64,000 bases of DNA from Rhea pennata (Eukaryota > Chordata > Aves > Rheiformes > Rheidae): the NCBI RefSeq assembly GCF_028389875.1, contig NC_084663.1, forward strand, positions 212,195,876 to 212,259,875, read 5' to 3'. The notes under the pieces were generated by a model. The model ran no database searches and had not been told where the DNA came from. It saw nothing but the letters and a program-made list of their open reading frames with translations. Below are positions 51,101-63,100 of the stretch, one piece after another. Both the position numbers and the translations under genes were made by a program. The stretch's first letter is position 1. Each line of letters starts with the position of its first letter.

Positions 51101-54100
51101 TCAAACCTGATCAGTGGGCCAATTTCTGCAGCCCTCACCCTCCCTCAAACTAACAAGCCACTGGCTATGCTTCTGCACTCTTTTTTCATATATCCTACTT
51201 TTCAATCTTTCATTATATTATCTGCTTAAATCCATGACTACTTTGCATTGGAGAGCGTGTTCTTACCCCCCCTCCCTTTTTTGAGTGTTTGTGCCTAATG
51301 CACGTTTAGTGTAAATGAGAGTAAGTGCAGTGAAGAGGCCAATGCCTGACCCACGTGTCTGTCTGTCTTTCTTTTTTCTTTTTTCTTTTTTCTTTCTTTT
51401 TTTTTTTTTTTTTTTTTTTTTGCCAAGAAAAGACCTCAGTCTCAAACCTGGAAATATTTCTCAGATTGTTTTTCCCATACCACCCACAGTTCTTTTCCAC
51501 AGGAGGAAGCTGCTTATGTTGAATGCTGTGGGAACCTAATTGTTACTTTATCGTGCAGTAAGGGGGGAAAAAGTGCTAATTAAACAACACGCTTTTCTAA
51601 AACCAGATGATACTTTCATTTTCTAGAAAGAGGAAGCTTGATGTAAAATCACTTCGTCTCTGCCTGACTGAAACCAGATGAATTGCCAAGAACTTTTCTA
51701 ATTTCATTTGCATAAGCTTTTTTCAAGCTACTTTGAAGAAAGTTCAAAGCTGGTTGGTTATTTGCCACTCAGCAGCAGGAATGCTGGCTTTTCATGTCCT
51801 TTGTGTTTCAGTACCAGTAAGGGTAAAACCATTCGTTTGCATATGATAACGCTGTTCCTTTTTAAATAGAGGGTCTAGATTCATGCAGGAGTCTGAAAGT
51901 TGCATTTGTCTCCAGAAAATTCAAAATAAGAGCTGATTTACAAGTTTCTCTTGGCTGGTAGTATGCAGACGCTGCTCATCAGCACAGAGTAGTGTTTCAG
52001 TAGTTGAAGACACGTGATAAAGTATGCTCTTCTAAAGATGAGAGCTTGGACAATAGGCCTGAAATCTAGTCTTGGCTGTGTCACTAGCCCAGCTTCTTCT
52101 CTCCATTTTCTTTCCTTGTTTTTGCCCCATAACACTGGTTCCTTGTGAAGCAGAGGCCTGCTTCTCCAGCAGACTCTGCTGACTAAAAGTCACATTCATC
52201 TTTTCCACGTTAGTCTTCCCTGGGCAGTGGTTAGGGACCTGTTCACTTGGACATCACCGGTGGATACTTTGCTTCTTCTCTCAACTCTGCCATTACTGAA
52301 ACAGTCTTTATGCCTACAGAAAGAGCAGAAATGTGCATGGACATCAGGAGCTGCTTTTTAATGGAAAAAAAATGGCTCCTATCCCAGGTTGAGATGAAAC
52401 ACAGTCAAGCTGCATCACTCTTGCTTACGAAGGAGAGGAGGTAAAGAGGAATTTAGGAGAAAGTCGTGAGCATCGGAGCTCCACAGGCATTGACTCCCTG
52501 CTTTACACAGGCATGAGGCTATGAGGAGCAAGGGGAGCTCGTTTGCCAGCATCACAGCCAGTGTCTTGATCTGCTTTGCATAACCAAACAGGGAAACGAC
52601 TCTTTAAACAAGATGACCAAAATACACTGAGGCCCCATTTGGGTGCTTTTTTTTTCTATTTAGAATCGAAGTGGCATTTGTTTAATTTCTTCATGAGTGA
52701 AGTCTATTTTAACGGATAGGTATACCCAAACTGGACGTTAATGTCATGTAGCTTATCCATATTAGTTTAGAGAAATTCAGCCAGATCTTTGTTTCTTATT
52801 TCTCAAACATCCCTGCATTGATGTGCCCTCAACTTTTGCTGCCCATTTATCTCTTTGCTTTGCTCTTACTGTGCAGGATCTGTGTGGCTGAAGTCTGTCT
52901 GACTTTACTCAGTACATTTATTCCCTTTTCCTTTAGTTCTGCCTGTTGTAACAATTCTGATTTTCTGGTTTGTTGTTCATTACAGGAAAGGTATCTCACT
53001 AATAATCAGCCTGAGACCAGTCACCACAAATGGTGATAATGTGCTTATTTGTGCTTTGCCAGGGGGTTGCTGGGGTTGTGGCAGCAACAATGAGGGCTGC
53101 TGCTTGAATATTTTAGATGTACTTTTTTCACTGAACAGATTTGAAGATATTGAAGGCACCAGCAGATACTGAAACTCTAAACCTATAGCAGAAACACGAG
53201 TTGCATTCCTCTTTGGCTGTGGGCAAGCCTCCTATTAGGAGCGCTAGCAAACTAGTACCTTTGTGCGCAGTCTGACCATGCAAAAGGACAGAAGCTCCTT
53301 CTGTACCCTTTGCCTGATGTGTAACATGCTTTACTTAGTTTGGGACATAAAACAGTGTTAATTTTTCATGCGCTTCTGTTTTCTCTGTTAGGTTATGGAG
53401 GATCTCTTCAAGACAGCAACAAGTACTGTACTCTCCAAATGTCCTCATGATGTCGAGCTTTTTCATAAATATGTAGCACCTGCACAGAAGGTAATAAATG
53501 CAATAGGAAAGAGTTGCAATCCTTTTATGCCTGTTCGGTGCTCTTGACAGTAGGAGGCACTTTTTTTTTCTAGTATACTGTGCTGAGCTGCGTTAGCTAA
53601 CTCTGAAAAGCCAAAAAATCAGCCTGATCTTCTGTGATTGTTCAAGCCAGTACAGACAGGACACAAAGCTTTCTGTAGCTAGTATGTGTGGCACAGTTGT
53701 GGCTCCTAAATCATCTAGCTACGTCTGACTGCTCAGCTCCAAAAGCCAAATATTCTTTCAGCACTGAGCGAGTGGTAGTGGATTTTGACCTACGTCTCAG
53801 AAATTAGAGGGAGGTGACTTTTCTACATTTTCACTGGGCCCCTGACTCTTTACTAGTAGCTTTACATTTTTGTTTTTCTTGTTTTAACCAAGGGCAGGTT
53901 GGAACAAATGCTGAAGAAGAGATTTGTGACGTAAGTACTTCTATTCCAAAATGATCTGGAAAAGTGTTTTTGCAGGGGGGATCCTTTTTTATATATCTTC
54001 CTTTCTCTTCCCAAATCAGTGTCTTCTGAAAAGTATAAATTGCAGTTGCTGTTGTCCTGTTTTCCAGTTGCCCTTCCATCTCCACATGAGACTGGTATAT

Positions 54101-57100
54101 GTGTCTGCTGTTGTCCTTTAGCTTTTGCTGTCCTTCCAGCATGTACCAGAGCAGAGTTCAGCTTTAGTGCTCTGCCTTCTTTCACTGCCTCTCTTTTATA
54201 CTATTTAAAATCCTAGTTGATTTTCTATTGCCAATTGCTTGTGCTACATTTTTTCCAGTTTTTTACGTGCTAAAGAATAGAGGAGATTTTGGTTTCCTTC
54301 TTTCTTGGGCCTGCAGTCATCTCTCTTCTTCCCATCCTTTCCTGGCTCCTCAAATAGGAGGTTCTACGTTCACCCCAAAAAGCCTTGTCAGTTCGCTCAG
54401 TCCATCGCTAGTTTTCCTATTAAGCAGGTATAGCTGCCTTTTACAAAAGTAGCCACTTTGAGAACCTCAGGTCTTATATTGGAGTGAAATTTTCGATCAA
54501 ATTAGTGCAGGATAACACAACCCAAGCACGTAGAGTAATATCTTCCTCCCAGATTTATTTTTTCCAGAAGCTTTCCATATATTAGGGAATACTGTAGATT
54601 GAGCTAGTTCTTTAGGGAACTTGATTAATAATTGGATTTAGCTGATGATATAGAGATATTAAATTATCGTGACCAGGTTATCCTTCTTTCTCTCCACCAC
54701 ATGTGTGTGATATGTGGAAAACTTGTGACCAAAGTATCTTCCATTGAATCTTGATTTCCTGCTATCAGACTTGCAGCATCTTTCACTTTCTTTGCTCTGC
54801 CGTGGTGCTGTTTTTTCTTTCTTTTATTTTATACTGATAGAAGTCAGTAGAGAAACTGCTCTCAGAACTGTGTCAGAGCAATAGAGAAACATTGTTGAAA
54901 CTAAATCTTAGAATTTTTGCAAAGTAAAATGAAAACGTTTGAGCTACTGACTCTTTGTACCTTGGACTGCCATTTTCACATAACATTGTGCTGAACGCAC
55001 TGTTGGTGTTCCTTGTTGATGATACACTAGTTTCTTTTAAAAAAGATCAAAATTAGATGAAATAGTTCTTTGCAGAACTCATTTCTGACTGAAATGCAGC
55101 ATTGTAGTAATGCGAAAATGTCTTGAGAGCTTAGCACTTCCTGTCTTGCATCTAGCTGAAGCACAGGAAAAAGGTAGGGTTCTTGCCATATAAAATGTAA
55201 CTTTTTGGTTTCCATCCAAAAAAGCATTGCTGGGAAGTCTGACATCACAGCACAAGTTGGCCTGGGAACGGGGAAATGCTTCCTTAATTTTCCTATGCAG
55301 CACTTGGCCAGAAAATTTTCTTGTTATTCCTTTCACACTTATCTCAAAGACTTTTTTTTTTTTTCTTTCAGAATTTCCTACAGTGAAGCAGTGGAAATTT
55401 TGAAGCAAGCTTCTCAAACTTTCACTTTCAAGCCAGAGGTAGGTAATTGCCTGGTTGCTTATCCCTGCATCTGCTGGTGTATACAGCCAGGCTGAACTTC
55501 ATAGATCTCAGGGAAGCCTTCTTTCTCACTTTCTGATAGTGCAACAGTGTTGTTACTCAGCAGAAGTTTATTTATCTTGGTGTGTTTGCTCAGTGGGAAC
55601 CTCAATACAACTATTACCCTTGAAAGGTAAAATGGGAATTTTGTAGCAGTGGAGCATGTAACATTTGTAGGGAGGGAAGAGACATTTGTAGGGAAGGGAT
55701 GAGTTTACTGTTGGGGCTTCCGGGCTTTGGCGAAGACCTCTGCGTTTCCCATGTGTGAGTTCTGCTGAGTGTATTGTGGATTCAGCAGCAGTCGTCTCAG
55801 GAGGGTTATTGCAGTAGTCCCCAAAAAACAAAATGGTATTTAGGTAGCACTGAGAATTTGACACGGACTAATAAGGCAAAACCTTGTCAAAATACCGTCT
55901 GATCTAGATGTAGGTAAAAGGATGCCTTGTTTTTTCAAATGGTAAGTATTGCCTAGGAAAAAATATCACATGCTTGTCTTCCTAGCACTGTTAGGTTACA
56001 TTCTTTTGAAAACCGTATTTTAACCAGTTTCAAGCACATACACTAGTAGGGTAGTGTTCAAGGCAGTACCATTCTCATGTGTTTATTAATTAATGTTAGT
56101 ATCATTTTGCTGCTCCAAGGAACATAACCCTCTAGTTTAGGGAGTTCATAGTGAGTTAGATAATTGTCTGATATCTCTGTAAAAGTGAGTGTAGAACCCC
56201 CAATCCTGTGTCTAAATGTAGCTACAAATCATATTTGTGGTGCCATCCCCCAAATCACTGCTGTACTTCTGTTGCAAAGGAGGTGAATTTACTAGATGGC
56301 TGTGTTAGAGCAGGGGGTTGAAAAGAACCATCTCAGTGAGATGTCTACTACCTTGACCTGAGACAGAAAACTCAGGATTCTTTTAGACCAGAAGAGTCAA
56401 CAGAATATGCATGTCTCTCCTGCCACCACCACCACCCCTTGCCTAGCCCCTTGCAAATTCTTTGTGCATCCTACCATGGGCTGGAGATCTCTAATCAAAA
56501 GTCACAGAATTTATAGCATTTTACGGGAAGAAAGCAGAAGGGATGAAGGGCACTGAGAGAGTCCGATGTTTCTGGTAACAAAGAGTTAGTTGATAGGATG
56601 CTGGGGTTTATTAAGTGAGAATTAATGTGGCATGTAACAAGACACAGCAGGGAAGAGAGCAGTGGATTGAGCAAATATACTTTCTATACACCAAAAGTAA
56701 TACTGAAATGAAGTTGGTTTACTGGGTTGAGTAAGCCAATTTTGGATGGGTGCCTATTTCCCTTAAGCTATCTGGAGTAAGGGGGGTTTTTGCTCTTTGT
56801 TTCTTCCGGTGTGATACATCCAACAGGGATGATCTGGACCTGTTCTCTGGAAGTTAAAGCATGTTATTCTAATGGCCTTGCTCTGCTTTAAAATCTGCAG
56901 AACTATGTTTTTCTGCTTAGCAAATTTTCTCAGTGAGAAGTTACTGTTGCTGGTTTTGTGTTATTGAAAGCTGCACATCATTCTTGTGCAGGAATTTTGC
57001 TATGTTTCTTGCCACAGGTAAGATGCCCCAAAGCAGGATCCCAGGTCTCTTGTTCTTTTTACAGTGGGGCTGTGACCTCCAGACTGAACATGAGAAGTAC

Positions 57101-60100
57101 TTGGTGAAGCACTGTGGTGAGGTTCCCTTGTTTGTGATTAACTACCCCTATGACCTCAAACCTTTTTATATGCGGGACAATGAAGATGGACCTCAACACA
57201 CGGTGAGTCCACTAGTCATCATTCTACCTCCTTTTTGGTTAGGCATCTGTCTTAGTCTATTGATAAGTAGATCAGGATACTTTTCTGCTGGTTCTCCAGT
57301 CAAGAAGTCTAAGATAAGCCGTCTGTCAGCTTCTTCTCTCCAGTCTCTGTTTGCTGTTGTAGGAGAAATCCCCAAAGCAAGAGCAGGATGAAGATTCAGG
57401 AAAGATATAAGCAGGGATATCTTATATATATATATATTTTATTTAAATTACTTAAAACAGATTTGCCATAGTTTTTTCTTGTTCTGAGAAACTTTTGTAC
57501 TGCTAGGCAAAATGCTTAAAATTGCATGGCTCCAAGCAGCCAGTGACTCTTCTGTCATGTAGATCTACTGCAAGTAATCCTCACATAGCAGATAGAGACA
57601 AGAAAAAACCTTTTCTTCTACAAGTCCTGTGCTTTGAAGATGTGATTGCCTAATTGAACTGAAATAACCTGAAACCTTGCTTCTACTAAAAAGAGTGATT
57701 TAGCCTACCACGTGCCACTGCTGCTTCATTTACATCAGTTCTTGCAGCAGTTCAGCTGTGAGATGAGAAAAGTAACCTTGCAAAATGAAACAAAGAAGAA
57801 AACCAGCCCAAACCTAACACACATGCAGATGCTGACATTCTAATCCTAACACTTAAATCAGCATATCAATACCATTGATCCATTGCTATCATTACCACTA
57901 GAGCTGGCTCAAGGAAAGGGGGCAGGTAGAGGGCAAACACATGTCAGCTTCAGCTTGTGGTCAGAGCAATTTAAACTCTTGAGGAAATCAGGGTTTCAGA
58001 AAATTTGCCTGTGTGTCTTTCTCTGCCAACTCCTGAGTTGCTGTTAGTTGCTGTTCTTTGTTCCCTTTTCAGGCTTGCCTACGTGCACAGGCTATCCCAC
58101 GAGAATAACCTGATGGGACTCAGTTCACAGCCCCTGGTCTAGATGTCCTCCATCTGGAACATCAGTGCCCTTGGTTAGATTTTGCTTAGGCTTACTGATA
58201 TCTACCATTTGTAGCACACAGCCCTCTCACAGCATTTTCTGCCAAGCAAATTCCTTGATTTGATGCAATTAAGCAAAGTGTCTTCCCTTCCTGTCAACAA
58301 GGGACATTTCCTGCACATGCAGATAGTTACCAAAGTGTCCTGGACTCAGTAGATTACAGTAGCTTTTTATTAACAGCCTGGCTCTGCTAAGTGTCAACCA
58401 TCTTTTGATGTAAACTGTGTGGTTATATGGTGTGACTTACATTACATTTCTCTTTCTTTATTCAAAGGTTGCAGCTGTTGATCTTCTAGTACCAGGAATA
58501 GGGGAGTTATGTGGAGGCAGCTTGAGAGAGGAGCGACTGCCCTTCATTGAATCACGCTTACAGAGGTACAGAAAACCCGGAGGTGCCATCAGACCAGCCT
58601 AACTGGAGAGTGTTTCAGCAGCCCTCAGTGGTAGGGAAGCCAGAGGACTGGAAGGACAGCTAGCACTATTTTAAATGTCCTATTTGTTAGCTTTCAGATA
58701 CCTATTTGAGTAAGTGATTGCTAACTGGTAAAGAAGGTCTTATGCTTCTGTTGCAGGTATGCAAAGTACCTGTGTTTTAGCTCATTACGGAAGAGTTCTG
58801 TTCTGGGAGAGAACCTTTTCTCTGGCAGACAGGGCAGCAGGATGCCTCAGTTGTGAGCAGACTGTCTAGGACCAGAGCTGGTCTGAGGCACTTCATCTTC
58901 GAGCCTTCCCTTCCCAGCTCACGGGGCTGAGAGTTGATGGCGAACATGGAAGTTGTAATGTAGACAGAGCCTAGATATTTTTGTCACCACATTGTGTAAC
59001 TGAGGAACTGCAGTTTGAGTCAGAAGCTGCGCTAGCTGTGATGTGACTGGCCTCGATGGCATCTTTTCAGAGAATGCTGTTCTTTGCTAATGGTTTGATG
59101 GGAAGCTTCATTAGGAGTGGATAGGATCTGTGCTGAGTCATCTGGTCTCTTTGACAGTTTCCTTCCCTGCTTCTGTGTTCGGGTCTGTGCGACTAAGAGT
59201 GATTTTAGGCTAAATTAACTCTCAGAGCTTCAAATCTGGTGGTTAGTTAACAATCATTGGCATTATAGATGGCGGAACCCTCCATGGACAAGTACTCCCT
59301 GGATCCTGTCTCAGTTTTCAAAAGAACCTTTCATTGCTTGTCTGAGTCAATTTGTGCCAGTCATACCCTTGTACAAAGCAATTTTGGAGGAAGATTAATC
59401 CCAGAGTAACGTCATTTGCACATTGTGAATGACTATCACTTAAATCAGCTACCCGCTCACAGAAATGTATCTAGTCAGTGGAGAAGAGCAAAATCCATTT
59501 CTGCATAATGAATCCAAAAGGCAGGGCAATTAAAATCACCACAACATTGGTTCCTAATATATGGTACAGGATGATATTATTCCCTGCATTGCTGCTTGTT
59601 CTCCCTCCAAACTCTCCAGAGACAAGCATGCTTCAGCTGAGTTCCGTGTTGCCTGCTGCACTTTTTCATTTGATATTTTTACCGAGGGGTCAGTGAGATC
59701 TGTAGTCTGCTGCTGTCAAGGCGTGGAGTTAGAGAAGGGGTGCATGTAGGGGTTAAAGCCAGACTTTCTTGTTTGACCAAAAAAAAAAAAAAAAAAAAAA
59801 AAAATCATGGGAATTACTTCCAGCTACAGATGATGCTTTTTCAGTGACTTTAAAGTACAGCTCTGCCTTGAAGATGATCTGGAATAAAAAAATGGAAAAA
59901 TAGCACCTCTTATCACAAGTTTTTCTCAGTTTTGAGTACTTGGGATCTGCTCTGCTGAGCCAAAATATTTTGTTCTTGCTTTTAAACCTACTTCTTATGG
60001 AGCCAACGTAACTGAGAGATGAAGAACTGGATTTTTGTCTCTTTATTCACGTTTCATGGAATAGTCCTCAAAATCCTACAGGGACAATTTTGTAATGCAC

Positions 60101-63100
60101 TGATGATTAGAGAAGTGGCCTCTTTTGGCTTACAGAGAAATTTTTGCATTGAGAGAAGTGGAAGAAACCTGAGCATCATGCCAACTCTGTGAGGGCAGGA
60201 AGGGGAGAGAAGTTGCACTAGTGGCAATTAGAAACAAATATTTAGTAGTTTTACAGAAGTTATCACACATTAGTAAAGCCATGGAAGTTTAGTAGGTTTG
60301 TGCACTAAAAAAGGAGAGAATTTGCATCATTCCACCATTCTGTAGCCGACACGTGAAGAGATTTTATTTGTCTCATTCGTAAGTGAGATCTAGCTGCGTA
60401 TCATGGTAAATTTAATATGCAAGCCTGTACTCTCCAAACACTCAAGCAGAGTTTTATCAGTGTGGCTAAAATTAAGAATATGCACGAGTCTTTGCATGAA
60501 GTTGCAATCAACTCTATGTGTTTACAAAATAAACTATATTGTAAGAAGGATATTGGGAATCTGTTGAAGATTGTCTGTCAAGTACCAGAATCCACAGGGC
60601 TTATCATGTATTCCTCTAGTTTCCTGCCTTTTCTTTTTGGACTGAGTTTAGTTTTGATCCTCTGTTTCATACCAGCGTTCTCTTCTAGACAAGTGTTGTT
60701 TGTACAAATCTACTATTTTCCTTTACTTATGAGAGATTTTCTTTTTGTTCCATAGGTTGGGACTTGCAGATGCCTACCAATGGTAAGAGAATTTCTTGGT
60801 CTGTACACTGTATTTTTTCTTTTGATACTCTTTAAACAACTATTTCGGTTTTTGATCCTGTTCTTCAGAGGAGAACTTGGCCCAGTTGCCTTGCCATCAC
60901 TGCCAGTCTAAATGGAACAGCCAGTTCATCTGAACAAAATTTAATCTAATGTTACTTAGTTTATCTTCCCAATTTGTCCACTCACAGCACAATTCATTCC
61001 TGTCATTATTGCGTAAAGTGGATTAATTTACAGCCTGTCAGTGAATTTTGATATTAAATCATTAAACTGTGTCCAAAATTGAATAGGTTCTCACCACTGC
61101 TGCATGAGATAAACAGGGCACAGAACTACAAGCAATTTGTGACCTTTACCAGTTCTATGAATAACTCCCTTTGCAATTGACAGGGCAGTTGGGTCGAAAA
61201 ATTTTCCCTAACAAAGTAGTTGAAGCAATTACATCTGTCCTCCTAAGGAGACAAAACAACTTTTGAATTAATGGTCCAACCTATTAAAATGACAAGATTT
61301 TTATGCTTCTCTTGAAGAGTGTTACTTGGTATGCACTTTGTCATAACTACTAAGAGGGTGACGGTGTAAGAGAATTTTAAATTTAGAAGAATATGTTCAA
61401 ATGCTCTTCAATTTTGGAATGATCGTTATGGATACTGTCATGATAGAAGTGGAATAAGTGTAGGATTCTTATCCTCCCCTCTTCCCACAATATGAAATCA
61501 TTTGGAAACAGCCCAAGGTACTGCAGACCTTTATATCATCCATATGCAAACAGGGTGAATGAAGTGTCTTCCTGTAATGTTTACATTTATGGGCCAGAAT
61601 AAACCATATCATTTATCTGACCCAGAGCATAACTCTTCAGGATTTCTCTCTGTAAATTATTGGAGCCCATAGCTTCTGTTCGTATGAAATATTTCTTGAC
61701 AACCATACAGTTTAACTTAGACTGGAGGTGATGTCTATGTCCCCAGGTAAGACTGCTGGCAGACAGCTGTTCACATGTCCGGTGTGCTTTCTCAGAAAAC
61801 TGCCAGTCTGTGGTAGGAGGTAGCACTCAAGTTGAATCCATTTAGCATGTTTTGCTTGTTTTTGTCCTTTTGAAACTATTGTGAAATACTCGGAAAAATC
61901 CCAGGACCCCAGATGATGCTTTGTAGGCCAGATTGTTGTTTATCTCCTGACTCTGACTAGCACCTGGTATTCTAGAGGACCATAGTTAGCAACATTAACA
62001 TGTTTAGGTAATTGCATACTAGGTGTACTGGGCAGGGAAGTAGTATCTTGACCAAGAATGATCCATGGTTGGGTTAGATGTGGAAATACAGCCTGAGGAA
62101 GCCTGGTGTTCAGTGCCAGAGAGCCTTCTAGCACTACTAAGATGGTTCAGTCTTCCTTTAGGCTTCCTTCAAGAGAGAAGACTAAGACTTTGTCTATCGC
62201 CAACTTGCAATTTCATGTGCTATGTCACAGTCACATTCTGGAGACTCTTTCCTCCTTTCCTGTCTGCACTCCATCCCAGATGATGCAATTTCCCTGAGAA
62301 GGTTAATGCTGTTGGTACCCCCTACTGTAGCAGGGTCTGGTGTAGTAAAGGGGCACAGGATAGGAGTATCGTGGGTTGCTTCTGGACTCCAGTCCAGAGT
62401 CTGACAGAAAATAGGAAGGTGGCTTTGCCAGCATCCATCTTTTCAATGGAGATTGATTTCAGTCTCTCCTTCCATCTCTTCATTTTAGTGATTGGATTTA
62501 GTCTCCAGAGCTGGCACACAGACTCTTTGGAGAACAGTTGAATCTTTCCTTTTGAATGGGCAGCCATATGAAACATGATCCCTTTTGAAATCCTTTATAT
62601 AGCTCAGTTGATTAGAGCATGGTGCTAATAATACCAAGGTCATGGGTTCAATTACTGTGTGGACCACTCATTTGAGGGCTGGACTAGATGATCTCCAGAG
62701 GTCCCTTCCAACCTTACCAATTCTATGACTCTCTGTCTGCCATATGTCTGTTTCTATTTGTTTTCTTCTCTCCTCACTGAGCATGAGGATATTGTGGGAG
62801 CTTACTACCTCTAGAACTGCTTCAGGAGTACCTTGCATGTAGGAGAATCGTTGAGCATAGAGGCAACTGATGATCCGAAACTGTTTTGCTTTTGCCCATT
62901 CCTGCCTTTCAGAAAGCTTTTCCAAAAGGTAGATGAAGGAACATCGCAGAACCCCTCTGAATCTCCTTCAGATGGATATATATTTCCTGTTTTGCAGGTT
63001 TCTTTCCATAAAGAATGATTTGGAAAACTATTTGGCTTGGTTTTACAGTTATTTTATGTTATTTTCATACTGCTTCCTTCAAACAGTAAATAGAAAAGAG

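Larger units (their letters stand above)
45536..53391 (+). other. NARS2 intron 7
   Basis: It contains the CR1 copy at 47,712-48,661, a second CR1 nested in a MIR-like element (49,370-49,930), T runs at about 50,586 and 51,397-51,421, and MIR-like words near 52,060-52,110. No further exon was recognised. Confidence 0.6.
53491..57064 (+). other. NARS2 introns 8, 9 and 10
   Basis: Apart from exons 9 and 10, this stretch holds no recognised exon or mobile element. AT-rich intronic sequence. Confidence 0.5.
57203..60755 (+). other. NARS2 introns 11 and 12
   Basis: Contains a short AT dinucleotide run at about 57,423-57,440 and a 27-nt A run at 59,779-59,805. No mobile element or exon other than exon 12 was recognised. 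Confidence 0.55.

Noticed and set aside
59779-59805. Poly-A tail of a processed pseudogene
   Set aside because: The sequence before it shows no coding likeness or polyadenylation signal arrangement, and birds have few L1-type retrocopies; a slipped simple repeat is simpler.
62593-62666. Functional tRNA-Ile gene
   Set aside because: The acceptor stem is unpaired, the B box (GGGTTCAATTA) is degraded, and a CR1 3' end follows directly, so it is a SINE head rather than a tRNA gene.
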